From Actinobacteria bacterium 69-20 (GTDB taxonomy: Bacteria; Actinomycetota; Actinomycetes; Mycobacteriales; Nakamurellaceae), in NCBI GenBank assembly GCA_001897425.1, contig MKSW01000036.1:1-64000 (forward strand): a DNA stretch of 64,000 nt. Reading direction: 5' to 3'. This document shows positions 1-8,373 of this stretch, piece by piece. Within the stretch, counting starts at the first letter, position 1; every line of letters starts with the position of its first letter. The notes under the pieces are model-generated. The model was not told the DNA's origin and made no database searches. It was given only the letters and a program-made list of their open reading frames with translations. A program made the translations under genes and the position numbers.

Positions 1-49
1 CCACAACGAATCCGGAGAACACATCGGCATAGTTCGAAGGTCGGCATAG

Positions 50-81
50 GACATCTAATGCCGACGTCGGCATTAGATGTC
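50..81. repeat. Perfect 32-bp palindrome at the broken end of the IS remnant
   Basis: Two 16-bp arms (left arm gacatctaatgccgac) meet with no spacer and are exact reverse complements. The transposase reading frame on the minus strand runs into the palindrome just after its W-M-V-D-I motif and stops on a TAA inside it, so this is the breakpoint of the element. It could be a foldback rearrangement, a hairpin target site or, less likely, an assembly artefact. Confidence 0.9.
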
Positions 82-597
82 AACCATCCAGAGCTTGTTC
101 GGCCGGTCCGCGGCGAAGTCCCGTTTCGCCAGATCCGCCGGCCCCGGCGCCGACGGGTCCGCGACCGTGGTGAGCACCAAGCGCTTTCGGATCACACCTA
201 CCAGCCCGTGCTCGCGTATGAGCCACTTCACGGTGTACCTGGCCACCGTCCTTCCGTCGACCGAGGACATCCTCCCGGATCAGCTGGCGGTGGACCTTCT
301 CGGCGCCATAGACGCTGTAGTGGGGCTTGCTGCACACCCACTTCTCGGGTCAGGACGTTCACCTCGCGCAGCGCACGAGCAGACGAGGGATCTGTTGCGG
401 GTCGCGTAGTAGGTGGATAGGGCGATCTTGAACTCGTGCTCGGTGAGCACACGGCAGATCGGCTCGACCCCGAATCTGTGCCTGTGATCGTCGATGAAAG
501 CGACTACCACGGAAGTCGCAGGTCGGACTTTCGAGCGAAGAAAGACGATGCGGCAGGCAGAATTGAGTCCTGGTGTGAGTTCGACGTGGTCGAGCAT
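73..597 (-). pseudogene. Decayed IS3-family transposase (OrfB-like), frameshifted and truncated
   Basis: Pieces of an IS3-type DDE transposase are readable on the minus strand, but in at least three frames. From the N-terminal side they are an ASSFFAR-type segment (end of OrfA/start of OrfB), then VAFIDDHRHRFGVEPICRVL and STYYATRNR, then a YGAEKVHRQLIRE helix, then PADLAKRDFAADRPNKLW-MVD. The last segment ends right after the first catalytic Asp, so most of the DDE core is missing. The family assignment rests on these well-known IS3 motifs. Multiple frameshifts and truncation rule out activity. It lies directly downstream of the purine-transporter operon, which suggests past mobile-element activity at this island edge. 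No intact terminal repeat was found. Confidence 0.85.
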
Positions 598-675
598 CGC
601 GGTATGGGTGCGCCTCCGCAGATCAGGGCAGCTTTGTTGCTGAGGCTAGGCGCGAACTGGTGGTCGGCCGGGCGA

Positions 676-1758
676 CTACATGCTTTCGCGGTCGAAGGGC
701 TCGGCAAGCGCCGAGGGCATGCGCGCCTGTCCCACGAAGCTGGCTAGGGCCACGAGACTGAGCACGTACGGCAAAGCAAGCCACGCCTGCGACGGCAGGG
801 CTGCGTGGACAGGGGCAAGCGCTAATGTGACGCCGCCGCCGATCAGGATGACAACAGCAGCGGTTCGCCCCGTAGAAAAGCGCCGCCGTGCTGTCCAGAT
901 CCCCACCAGCAGCCCCCCTACGATCGCCAGTGCCCACCAAATGCTGCTGGGCACTTCGGACGCGCTTTGTAGGCGCAGCTGTAGCGCGTCGGCCCCGCCG
1001 AAGAGTAACGCGCCGAAGACGACACCCCGCAGCCGCCATTTGCCGAAGACAACCGCCGCCAGTGCAAGAAATCCGCGTCCACCGCTCATTCCCTCGACGA
1101 AGACGCCGACCTCGACCACGCTAAGAAACGCACCCGCGAGGCCGGCCAGGAACCCCGCGCCCAATACAGCAGTGATGCGCACGTGAGACACTTTGATACC
1201 GGCTGATTCGACGGCGGGCGGCAACTCGCCAGCCGCGCGCGCAGCCAATCCGAACTTGCTTCGGAACAAGATCAGTGCTACGACGGCGATCAGTGCGTAA
1301 GCCAAGTAGACCACGATGGGCTGATTGAACAGCGCTCGGCCTATACCGGGTATATTCGAGAGTCCCGGGATAGGGACGGAAGCCATTGTCTTAATCTGCG
1401 CCTGGGACCCGCCGAAAAATAGTCGTCGGTTCAGGAAGATCGTTGCGCCGGAGCCGATCAAGTTAATGCCGATGCCCACCACGATCTGGTCGGCCCGGAA
1501 CAGGACCGTCAGCACCGCCATTACGGATGAAAGCAGACAACCGGCAACGGCCCCGGTCAATAGCCCCACCCAGGATGAATGGCTGTAGACGACACCGACG
1601 AATCCGAAGAATGCGCCGAAGATCATCATGCCTTCCAGCCCGACGTTCATCACGCCTGCGCGCTGGGAGATCAGCTCGCCGAGACTGGTCAGTAGGATTG
1701 GCGTGGCCAACACGAGGCAGGATGCCAGCAACGCGGCGTCAAACGGCGAGAGACTCAT
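676..1758 (-). CDS. ABC importer permease, nucleoside/purine type (BPD_transp_2, NupQ/YufQ-like)
   Basis: Integral-membrane subunit of a BMP-type nucleoside/purine importer, 360 residues, rich in hydrophobic segments over its whole length. The segment GELISQRAGVMNVGLEG near residues 28-44 is the typical conserved loop of this permease family. The ATG overlaps the stop of the preceding permease gene (ATGA), so the two are translationally coupled. It is the last gene of a five-gene minus-strand operon (amidohydrolase, binding lipoprotein, ATPase, permease, permease). The substrate is inferred to be a nucleoside or purine base from the family and the neighbouring amidohydrolase; the sequence does not prove it. 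The IS3 remnant begins immediately downstream. Confidence 0.9.
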   Translation of the reverse strand: MSLSPFDAALLASCLVLATPILLTSLGELISQRAGVMNVGLEGMMIFGAFFGFVGVVYSHSSWVGLLTGAVAGCLLSSVMAVLTVLFRADQIVVGIGINLIGSGATIFLNRRLFFGGSQAQIKTMASVPIPGLSNIPGIGRALFNQPIVVYLAYALIAVVALILFRSKFGLAARAAGELPPAVESAGIKVSHVRITAVLGAGFLAGLAGAFLSVVEVGVFVEGMSGGRGFLALAAVVFGKWRLRGVVFGALLFGGADALQLRLQSASEVPSSIWWALAIVGGLLVGIWTARRRFSTGRTAAVVILIGGGVTLALAPVHAALPSQAWLALPYVLSLVALASFVGQARMPSALAEPFDRESM

Positions 1759-2870
1759 GACTCAATCGCTTCCCTTGCGGGAACGGCAGCAGTCCGCCGC
1801 GTTGCCTGACCGGTTGCGTCAATGCGGCGTCGGCGGTACCGGGAGACGTAGAAGTTTGACGCGGCAACTATTCCGATGACCAAACCCTGTGTCACAAGTA
1901 CCAGGCCGGATGAGATGCCCGCTTGGGCCTCCATCAGGCTGCCGCCCTGTCGGAGAACAGCGAAGAGGACCGCGGCCGGCAGGCAGCCGATGGGGTGGTT
2001 CCGGGCCAGTAAAGCGACCGCGATTCCCTCGAAACCGAAGTTCGCCGAGAAGTTCTCACCCATGTTGCCAGCCGGGTTGGATGAGATCAGCGAGGCGCCG
2101 GCCAGGCCGGCCAGGCCGCCAGAGATGATCATCGCTAGCACAGAGACCCGGACTGTACGCAACCCTGAGTAGGCGGCGAACCGGTTGTTGGACCCGGTGG
2201 CCCGCATCCGAAATCCCAATCGGGTCCTGGTCAGCAACACATAGATCACGGCGACACCGATAGGCACTAGCACGATGTCCCAGCGGGTACGTAGCGCCTC
2301 GATCATCGGCCAGCGGGCCGATGGGCTGATCGGGCCGGTTTGACCCAACGTATGTGTTGGTTCCTCCAACGGGCCATTGACCAGCCAGCTCACGATTTGG
2401 ATCATGACGAAGTTCAGCAGCAACGTGGAAATGATCTCGTTGACGTTGCGACGGGCCCACAGCCATGCGGCTACACCCGCCCAGGCGAGGCCGCCGATGG
2501 CTCCTACGAACGAGACGGCGGCGATCTGGATGACCGCAGGCATCCCTGCGACGTGCAGGCCCACAAGAGTCGCCAGCGTTCCACCCGCGAGAATCTGCCC
2601 TTCCAAGCCGACGTTGATGCGCCGTACTGAGAATGCGACCACCCAGCCAAGCGAAACAAGTGTGAGCGGAACCAACTTACGAAGCATTCCGCCGATTTGT
2701 GATACCCCGCCGAAGCTAGCGCTGAACATCGCCCGGACGGCGGCCATCGGTGATTCCCCAGCGATAGCAATAAGGAGCATCGAAATAGCGAGAGCCACCA
2801 TGACGCTGACAACCGCCACTGCGATCGCTGCGACAGACTCGCGTACTCGCCTAACCATCGGACCCGACAC
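1755..2870 (-). CDS. ABC importer permease, nucleoside/purine type (NupP/YufP-like)
   Basis: Second membrane subunit of the importer, 371 residues with about nine or ten hydrophobic segments. A conserved RRINVGLEGQILAGG motif sits around residues 83-97 and RLGFRMRATG follows later, both typical of the YufP branch. The GTG start lies inside the end of the ATPase gene (20-bp overlap) and the stop overlaps the next permease (ATGA), which is tight operon packing. A basic C-terminal tail probably faces the cytoplasm. It should form a heterodimer with the product of the next gene around the substrate path. Confidence 0.9.
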   Translation of the reverse strand: MSGPMVRRVRESVAAIAVAVVSVMVALAISMLLIAIAGESPMAAVRAMFSASFGGVSQIGGMLRKLVPLTLVSLGWVVAFSVRRINVGLEGQILAGGTLATLVGLHVAGMPAVIQIAAVSFVGAIGGLAWAGVAAWLWARRNVNEIISTLLLNFVMIQIVSWLVNGPLEEPTHTLGQTGPISPSARWPMIEALRTRWDIVLVPIGVAVIYVLLTRTRLGFRMRATGSNNRFAAYSGLRTVRVSVLAMIISGGLAGLAGASLISSNPAGNMGENFSANFGFEGIAVALLARNHPIGCLPAAVLFAVLRQGGSLMEAQAGISSGLVLVTQGLVIGIVAASNFYVSRYRRRRIDATGQATRRTAAVPAREAIES

Positions 2871-4413
2871 CGCTGATCATCAGTCGACCGATCTTCTCTA
2901 CCGACGCGTCATTCGCATCGAAGGTGCCGACGATCCTTCCGTCGACCATCACAGCTATTCGATCTGCAAGCAGGATAAGCTCATCCAGCTCGGATGAGAC
3001 GAGAAGCGTAGCACCGCCGCGGTTTCGATGCGTTCTGAGTGCGTTGTAGACAAATTCCATTGCTCCCACATCGAGGCCGCGGGTCGGTTGGGCCGCGATG
3101 ACGACACGCGGCTGCCGACTGAGTTCACGAGCCAAGACAACCTTTTGCTGGTTGCCGCCGGAGAGTTGTCGCATATAGACATCGGCGTGGGGGATTCGGA
3201 TGTCGAACTGCTCGATCAGCTGATTGTCGCGCTCTCGTATCCGCGCTGCCTGGCGCCAGCCGCGGCGGAAGAGTCGCGGGTTATGGAGTTCCTTGATCAG
3301 CATGTTGTCTGATACCGACATGGGTAGCGCCACCCCGTCGCGGTGTCGGTCTTCAGGGATCACGGCTAGATCGGGGTCGACCTGTTTGGCCGGTCCGAGG
3401 TTTGTGATGTTCCGACCCGCGAGTGTGACCGTCCCTTCGTCAGGATTACGGAAGCCGCAGGCGACGTCGATGAGTTGCGACTGTCCGTTGCCTTCGATGC
3501 CGGCGATTCCGAGGATCTCGCCGTCGTGCACCTTGAGCGAGACATCTACGAGACGTTGCCGTCCATCGTCATCGCGTAGCCACACATGCGCGAGCTCTAG
3601 CGCGACGTCGCCTATCTGATCGTGCGTAGCTTCGCGATGTAGATCCACGGAGCGGCCGATCATCATCTCGACCACGGCATCCGGAGTGGTATCGGCGGTA
3701 TTCACACTGCCGACCAGGCGTCCGGATCGCAGGACAACACAGCGAGTGGACGCTTCGAACACTTCGTGCAGCTTGTGAGTGATCAAGATTATCGTCCGCC
3801 CCGCCTGCGCGAGGCTGCTGAGCACTCCGGCTAGGTGTTCCCACTCCCGCTGGGCGAGTACCGCTGTCGGTTCGTCGAAGATGAGGATCCTCGCGTCGGC
3901 GTCGAGCAGCTTGAGGATCTCCACGCGCTGACGTTCACCAACCGACAGGTCTTCGATCAGTGTGTTGGGTGAGATGCCGAACTCGTAACGGTCCGCCAAC
4001 TCGTTGACGCGCCGACGGGCGGCGCCGACAGCTGACGGCGCAGTGAGCGCTCCGGGCTGGCCAAGCGCCAGGTTCTCGGCGACGGTCATGTCGGGCACCA
4101 GCATGAAGTGCTGGTGCACCATGCCGATGCCAAGTTCCCGCGCATCTTTCGGGCGTCTGATTCGTGCGGGCTTGCCCCACACGAAGATCTCGCCGACGTC
4201 GGCTGCTGTGAGTCCACCGACGATCTTCATCAGTGTGGACTTGCCCGCACCGTTTTCCCCCAGGATGGCCAAGACCTCGCCAGTCTGCACACACAGACTG
4301 ACGTTGTCATTGGCTACCACTCCCGGATAGTGCTTAGAGATGTTCCGTAGTTCTAGGCAGACGTCCTGTGCAGCCCCGATTCCAGCAGCAGCGACACGGT
4401 TGGCAGCGGGCAA
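2851..4413 (-). CDS. ABC importer ATPase with two nucleotide-binding domains (NupO/YufO-like)
   Basis: A 520-residue duplicated ATPase that powers the importer. The first half has a full Walker A (GENGAGKST, about residues 52-60), an LSVGERQR signature (156-163) and Walker B with FDEPTAVLA (about 179-187). The second half has a degenerate Walker A (GIEGNGQSQL) but a good LSGGNQQK signature, the usual asymmetry of this sugar/nucleoside-type class. The start is a TTG placed directly after the TAG of the lipoprotein gene, with a GGAAGG-type ribosome site inside the end of that gene. The C-terminus overlaps the next permease gene by 20 bp. Confidence 0.92.
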   Translation of the reverse strand: MPAANRVAAAGIGAAQDVCLELRNISKHYPGVVANDNVSLCVQTGEVLAILGENGAGKSTLMKIVGGLTAADVGEIFVWGKPARIRRPKDARELGIGMVHQHFMLVPDMTVAENLALGQPGALTAPSAVGAARRRVNELADRYEFGISPNTLIEDLSVGERQRVEILKLLDADARILIFDEPTAVLAQREWEHLAGVLSSLAQAGRTIILITHKLHEVFEASTRCVVLRSGRLVGSVNTADTTPDAVVEMMIGRSVDLHREATHDQIGDVALELAHVWLRDDDGRQRLVDVSLKVHDGEILGIAGIEGNGQSQLIDVACGFRNPDEGTVTLAGRNITNLGPAKQVDPDLAVIPEDRHRDGVALPMSVSDNMLIKELHNPRLFRRGWRQAARIRERDNQLIEQFDIRIPHADVYMRQLSGGNQQKVVLARELSRQPRVVIAAQPTRGLDVGAMEFVYNALRTHRNRGGATLLVSSELDELILLADRIAVMVDGRIVGTFDANDASVEKIGRLMISGVGSDG

Positions 4414-5493
4414 CTACATGCCACCTTCCGGCATCTTGATCTTGCCCGCGTTGATCTGATCGGCCACGCCATCCGCTGTGGCCTGCCATTCTTTGGCGTT
4501 CGGGCACATCGTCCACCACTGCACGTCCTTGTCCTCGATGGCGATGCTCGTCGTGCCGGCAGGCAGTTTGTTCGAGGTGTAGTCGCGGAAGATGTCGGCG
4601 ACCATTGCCTTGAGATTCTGCATGTCGTAGCCGATGATGTGCGGACTTTCATCGCATCGGTCCGTCGTCGGATTGAAGAGCTTCACATCTTTACCGGATT
4701 CATCGATAGCCTTGATGACGCCTGGGAGCCCGGCATCGAGGAATGCGTAGATCACATCGACGCCGTCCGCGATCTGAGCCATCGCTGCCTGTTGGCCCTT
4801 AGCCGCATCGCTGAAGCTCCCGACCGTGACATGTGAGTATCCAATATTGGGATTGACCGATTTGGCGCCCGCTTCGAAGTCGATATCCGACTGGCTGGTG
4901 GAAGGGATGGTTGCGCCGCCGATAAATCCGATCTTGCCGGCCTTACTCACCTTGGCCGCCACCACTCCCGCCACGTACGCGGGTACCCCTTGCAACATGT
5001 TGTAAGCGTGCAAATTCGGGATTCCGTCCTGCACTTTGCCGCTCATCACGAAGGTGGTGTCTGGGTAATTTGCGGCCAGGCTGTTGGCGGGCGGCACCAG
5101 AGCGCTCCCGCCGCCGATGACGATCTGGTTGGCCTCGGCTAGGTTGCTGAGCGCGTCGTTCATGGCCGATGAATCGGTGAGGTTATCCACTACGGAGACC
5201 TGCAGGTTGTACTTGTCCTTCAGATCCATTACACCGTCGTAATAGGACTGGTAGAAGGCGCCATCGTTACGCGGGCCTGCGAGTGCCACGCCTACCTTGA
5301 TCGGCCCACCACTTGTAGGCCCACCGCTTGTAGAGGAACTTTCGGACGGGTTATCTGACTTGTTGGATGTGGCGGTGCTTTGCTGCCCGGACGAGGTATC
5401 AGTGGACGATTTGTTGGCGCTACCGCAGGCGGAGAGCACCAACGCGACGATAGCGGTTGCAGCGATCGTCGCCATGAAGGACATGCGTTTCAT
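4414..5493 (-). CDS. BMP-family substrate-binding lipoprotein of the nucleoside/purine importer
   Basis: Extracytoplasmic receptor of the importer, 359 residues. It begins with a lipoprotein signal peptide and lipobox LSAC (Cys about residue 23), then a Ser/Thr/Asn-rich linker to about residue 65 and a BMP (Med/TmpC-like) domain starting IKVGVALAGPRNDGAFYQSY. An AGGAG ribosome site lies just before the ATG. The BMP family binds nucleosides or related purine compounds; the exact ligand is unknown. It is the second gene of the operon and is followed without spacing by the ATPase. Confidence 0.92.
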   Translation of the reverse strand: MKRMSFMATIAATAIVALVLSACGSANKSSTDTSSGQQSTATSNKSDNPSESSSTSGGPTSGGPIKVGVALAGPRNDGAFYQSYYDGVMDLKDKYNLQVSVVDNLTDSSAMNDALSNLAEANQIVIGGGSALVPPANSLAANYPDTTFVMSGKVQDGIPNLHAYNMLQGVPAYVAGVVAAKVSKAGKIGFIGGATIPSTSQSDIDFEAGAKSVNPNIGYSHVTVGSFSDAAKGQQAAMAQIADGVDVIYAFLDAGLPGVIKAIDESGKDVKLFNPTTDRCDESPHIIGYDMQNLKAMVADIFRDYTSNKLPAGTTSIAIEDKDVQWWTMCPNAKEWQATADGVADQINAGKIKMPEGGM

Positions 5494-5543
5494 GCTTGCT
5501 CCTTATTGGTTTATTGTTCTGGGTGGGTATACGGGTCACAGAT

Positions 5544-6959
5544 TCAGTACACAGGCCACTGGGGTTTCGGATCGATCCCTATTTCGCTCAGCACTCGCCG
5601 GTCGATAGCCTCGACTTGCTCGCGAAGTTCATCCGGATCGGCCCAGGTCAACGTCTTGTTGTCGAGCACAACGTCGCCGCCGATGAGCACGGTGTGCACG
5701 GAATGGCCAGTTGCGCCGTACACCAGGTTCGCCACGGGATTGTGCAAGGGGCGCCAATCGAAATCTGTGGCGTCGAAGACAGTGATGTCTGCTTCCTTGC
5801 CGACCTGGAGGCCACCGACGATGTCATCCCATCCGAGAGCGCGGGAGCCATTGATTGTCGCCATTTCGATGGCCTGTTCTGCGGTGACCGCGTTGGGGTC
5901 GGCGCGAGCGTCGCGGGGCAGCAGTGCTGCGAGATACATCGCGCGGGTGATGTCCTGGTGGTTCGAACAGTTCTCCGCATCGGTGCCGAGCATGACGGGC
6001 ACGTCGGCGGCGAGCAGCTCGGGCCATTTGCCCGTGCGAGTGGTGCCCTTGGCTAGCTTCAGGGCGGTGCTGGGATTCTGCGAGATGCGCACGCCGGTAT
6101 CGGCGATCATCTGCACCTCGTCGTCGTTGATGCAGGTGACGTGGTTCATGAACACCCGGTCGTTGAGGGCGCCGATCTTCAGCATGTGTTCCACCGGGCG
6201 GTGACCGAACTGCTCAAGTTCGATCTCGACCTCGCGCTCGCTGGTCGCCTTATGCAACACCATCAGTGACTGGGCTTCCTGGGCGAGCTTTGCGGCCCCG
6301 GCGGTCAGCTCGTCGGAGCAGGTGCCGACACCCTCGATAGTGACGGCATCCCGGATTCGCGGATTGCCGAACGCGCGAACGGTTTCCAGGCCCTGCTCTA
6401 GACGTTGTAGGCACTCCTGTGCGGTGAAGCTGAGCCAATGCGGCAGGCCATTGTCGCCTGCGGAGCCAGCCTGGTCCCAGGTCCAGGGGCCGGTACGGCA
6501 CCGCATGCCCGAAGTCGTGATCGCGTCGAGCACCGCCGGTAGGTGGTTGCAGCCCGGTTCCTCGAAACTGGTCGTGCCGAACCGGATCATCTCTGCTGTT
6601 GCATGCAGCGCATAGGCGTGCATGTCCTCCTCGGTCAATTGCGCGAAGGAGGGGTAGATGAAGCGTCTCAAGGCCTCCAAAGTGGTGCCGCCTTCGGGCA
6701 TCGCGCCCTTCGCGCAGCACAGCAGATGCCGATGGCCGTTAGACATGCCGGGCATGGTCACTTTGTTGGTGCCATCGATCACGCGTCGCCCTCGATAGCG
6801 CTGAGCGAGTTCCCTGTGCCGACCGACGGCGACGATCTTTGATCCGTCGATGGCGACGAACCCGTCTCGAAAGACCCGGCGGTCGGCGTCGACGGTGAGC
6901 ACCCAGCCGCCCTCGATCGTGACGTCCACCTCGGTGATTACCGCTGATTGATTGTCCAC
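5544..6959 (-). CDS. Purine/triazine-type amidohydrolase (metal-dependent deaminase)
   Basis: A metal-dependent hydrolase of the TrzN/AtzA/guanine-deaminase group, 471 residues from the chosen start. Metal ligands expected for the family are visible: GHRHL (about residues 75-79), a later LHKATSE, MNHVTC and LGTDAENCSNHQD. A GTG start is preferred because GAGGGG lies 6 nt upstream, and because a strong promoter overlaps the longer start at 7034, which would then not be transcribed. It is first in an operon with a nucleoside/purine importer, so deamination of an imported purine (for example guanine, 8-oxoguanine or a related heterocycle) is inferred. Substrate not fixed by sequence. Confidence 0.85.
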   Translation of the reverse strand: MDNQSAVITEVDVTIEGGWVLTVDADRRVFRDGFVAIDGSKIVAVGRHRELAQRYRGRRVIDGTNKVTMPGMSNGHRHLLCCAKGAMPEGGTTLEALRRFIYPSFAQLTEEDMHAYALHATAEMIRFGTTSFEEPGCNHLPAVLDAITTSGMRCRTGPWTWDQAGSAGDNGLPHWLSFTAQECLQRLEQGLETVRAFGNPRIRDAVTIEGVGTCSDELTAGAAKLAQEAQSLMVLHKATSEREVEIELEQFGHRPVEHMLKIGALNDRVFMNHVTCINDDEVQMIADTGVRISQNPSTALKLAKGTTRTGKWPELLAADVPVMLGTDAENCSNHQDITRAMYLAALLPRDARADPNAVTAEQAIEMATINGSRALGWDDIVGGLQVGKEADITVFDATDFDWRPLHNPVANLVYGATGHSVHTVLIGGDVVLDNKTLTWADPDELREQVEAIDRRVLSEIGIDPKPQWPVY

Positions 6960-6992
6960 TCGTACCCCCTCGTAGAGGCCGCCTTGGCGTGA

Positions 6993-7014
6993 GAGATATT
7001 GAGTATGAGATATT
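6993..7014 (-). promoter_or_regulatory. Direct repeat GAGATATT x2 over the purine-operon -10 region (possible operator)
   Basis: The 8-mer gagatatt occurs twice, 14 bp apart start to start, overlapping the -10 box and likely start point of the purine-operon promoter. Spacing and position would suit a repressor, but no known consensus is matched. Confidence 0.35.
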
Positions 7015-7031
7015 TCCGAAGGACGTGTCAA
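7002..7031 (-). promoter_or_regulatory. Candidate sigma-70-type promoter of the purine-transport operon
   Basis: On the minus strand a perfect -35 TTGACA (7031-7026) is followed after 18 nt by CATACT (7007-7002). The predicted start near 6995 leaves a leader of about 35 nt before the GTG at 6959. Confidence 0.55.
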
Positions 7032-7239
7032 CACCTATCTCCCGTCCACGCATCCAGGGGTCGTCTGACGGACACCGCCCTATGCGTGGTTGAACGAGAC
7101 GTGGGACCGACATCTGCTAGGTTGTGGTCAGCCAGGCCTGCTTCGCCTGGCGGGCGCGGCCTGATGGTGGCTGCGCGGGTGTTTGAGCTTCGCCTTTTGT
7201 GCGGGCGTCCTACGGTTCCTCGACCCTTGTAGGTGTCCC

Positions 7240-8373
7240 ATGTCCGCATGTTCTCGTTCGCTCACGTCGTCTCGGTGCGATCGACGGCGTCTGCTGCTCA
7301 CCCGCCGACTGGTGGTGCCGCTGGTGGCCGTCATCGCGGTGGTGCTGTCCAGCTGCAACGCGGCGAACCCTCCCGGTTCCGCTGGTTCCGCGAGGGCGAC
7401 GGCGCCGCCGACATCTGGTGCGGTGTCGCAGGTTTTCGATTCGACGTCGGCGGGTTCCTCCGTGCCGCCGAACCGACCCACTGCTGCCGCCGGATACCCG
7501 ATCACGGTGCAGAACTGTGGCTTCGCGGTGACGGTGGACCACTCTCCGAACCGCATTCTGGCGATCAAGTCGACCTCGATGGAACTGCTGCTGGCGCTCG
7601 GCCTCGCGGACCGGGTGGTCGGCGCCGCCTTTCTCGATGGCCCGGTGCCGGCGCAGTGGCGGGATGCCGCTTCATCCATCCCGGTGATCTCCACTGGTGC
7701 GCCGTCGAACGAACCGGTTCTCGGCCTCGATCCGGACCTGATCATCGCCGGTTGGGAATCGAACCTGGCCCCGGACACGGCGGGTGATCGGGGCCGGCTC
7801 GCCGCTGCGGGTATCGCCAGCTATGTGTCGCCGGCGGCTTGCCGGGGTGCGTCGCAGCCGAAGAAGCTGACTTTCCCGATGTTGTTCGCGGAATTCGAAG
7901 AGGTCGGAAGGCTGCTCGGGGTTCGCGAGTCGGCGACCGCGCTGGTCGCTGCGCAGCAGCGGGAGTTGGCCGCCGTGCCGAAGCTCGATCGCCGGGTGAC
8001 CGCTCTGTGGTGGTCGTCGGGCTCCGACACCCCCTATGTCGGCGGCGGGATCGGTGCTCCGGAGATGGTGATGAATGCCGTCGGGCTGGAGAACATCGCC
8101 GCAGGCATTGATCAGACGTGGACGTCCCTGGGATGGGAGTCGATCATCGGCGATGACCCCGACGTGATCATTCTGGTCGATGCGAGTTGGAGTTCGGCGT
8201 CGAAGAAGATGCACCTACTGGAGCAGAATCCGGCGACGGCGCGGCTGACAGCCGTGCGGGAACACCATTTCGTCACGATCCCGTTCCCCGCGTCCGAGGC
8301 CGGGGTGCGGTCCGTGGATGCGGCGAAGGACATCGCGCATCAACTGGCCGCTCTGGGTTTCGGTTCGAGATGA
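7240..8373 (+). CDS. Substrate-binding lipoprotein, proposed coenzyme F420-0 importer family
   Basis: Extracytoplasmic TroA/BtuF-type binding protein of 377 residues. It has a basic N-terminus, a hydrophobic stretch and lipobox LSSC (Cys about residue 39), a Ser/Thr/Pro linker, then a domain starting ITVQNCGFAVTV with the PNRILAIKSTSMELLLALG segment typical of the class. The ATG is chosen because AGGTG lies 4 nt upstream and it gives a proper signal peptide. The overall resemblance is to the three-gene actinobacterial cassette described in TIGRFAMs (TIGR03868/03869/03873) as a proposed F420-0 transporter; an F420-type oxidoreductase follows downstream. Cobalamin, haem or siderophore uptake is the alternative. 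Stop overlaps the permease ATG. Confidence 0.8.
   Translation: MSACSRSLTSSRCDRRRLLLTRRLVVPLVAVIAVVLSSCNAANPPGSAGSARATAPPTSGAVSQVFDSTSAGSSVPPNRPTAAAGYPITVQNCGFAVTVDHSPNRILAIKSTSMELLLALGLADRVVGAAFLDGPVPAQWRDAASSIPVISTGAPSNEPVLGLDPDLIIAGWESNLAPDTAGDRGRLAAAGIASYVSPAACRGASQPKKLTFPMLFAEFEEVGRLLGVRESATALVAAQQRELAAVPKLDRRVTALWWSSGSDTPYVGGGIGAPEMVMNAVGLENIAAGIDQTWTSLGWESIIGDDPDVIILVDASWSSASKKMHLLEQNPATARLTAVREHHFVTIPFPASEAGVRSVDAAKDIAHQLAALGFGSR

Noticed and set aside
7117..7135. Possible iron-regulator (IdeR/DtxR) box before the F420-type importer
   Set aside because: Only one half-site is convincing (taggtt); the other half lacks the expected symmetry.
7035..7239. Cobalamin riboswitch ahead of the BtuF-like gene
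   Set aside because: No B12 box or the required length of conserved structure is present.
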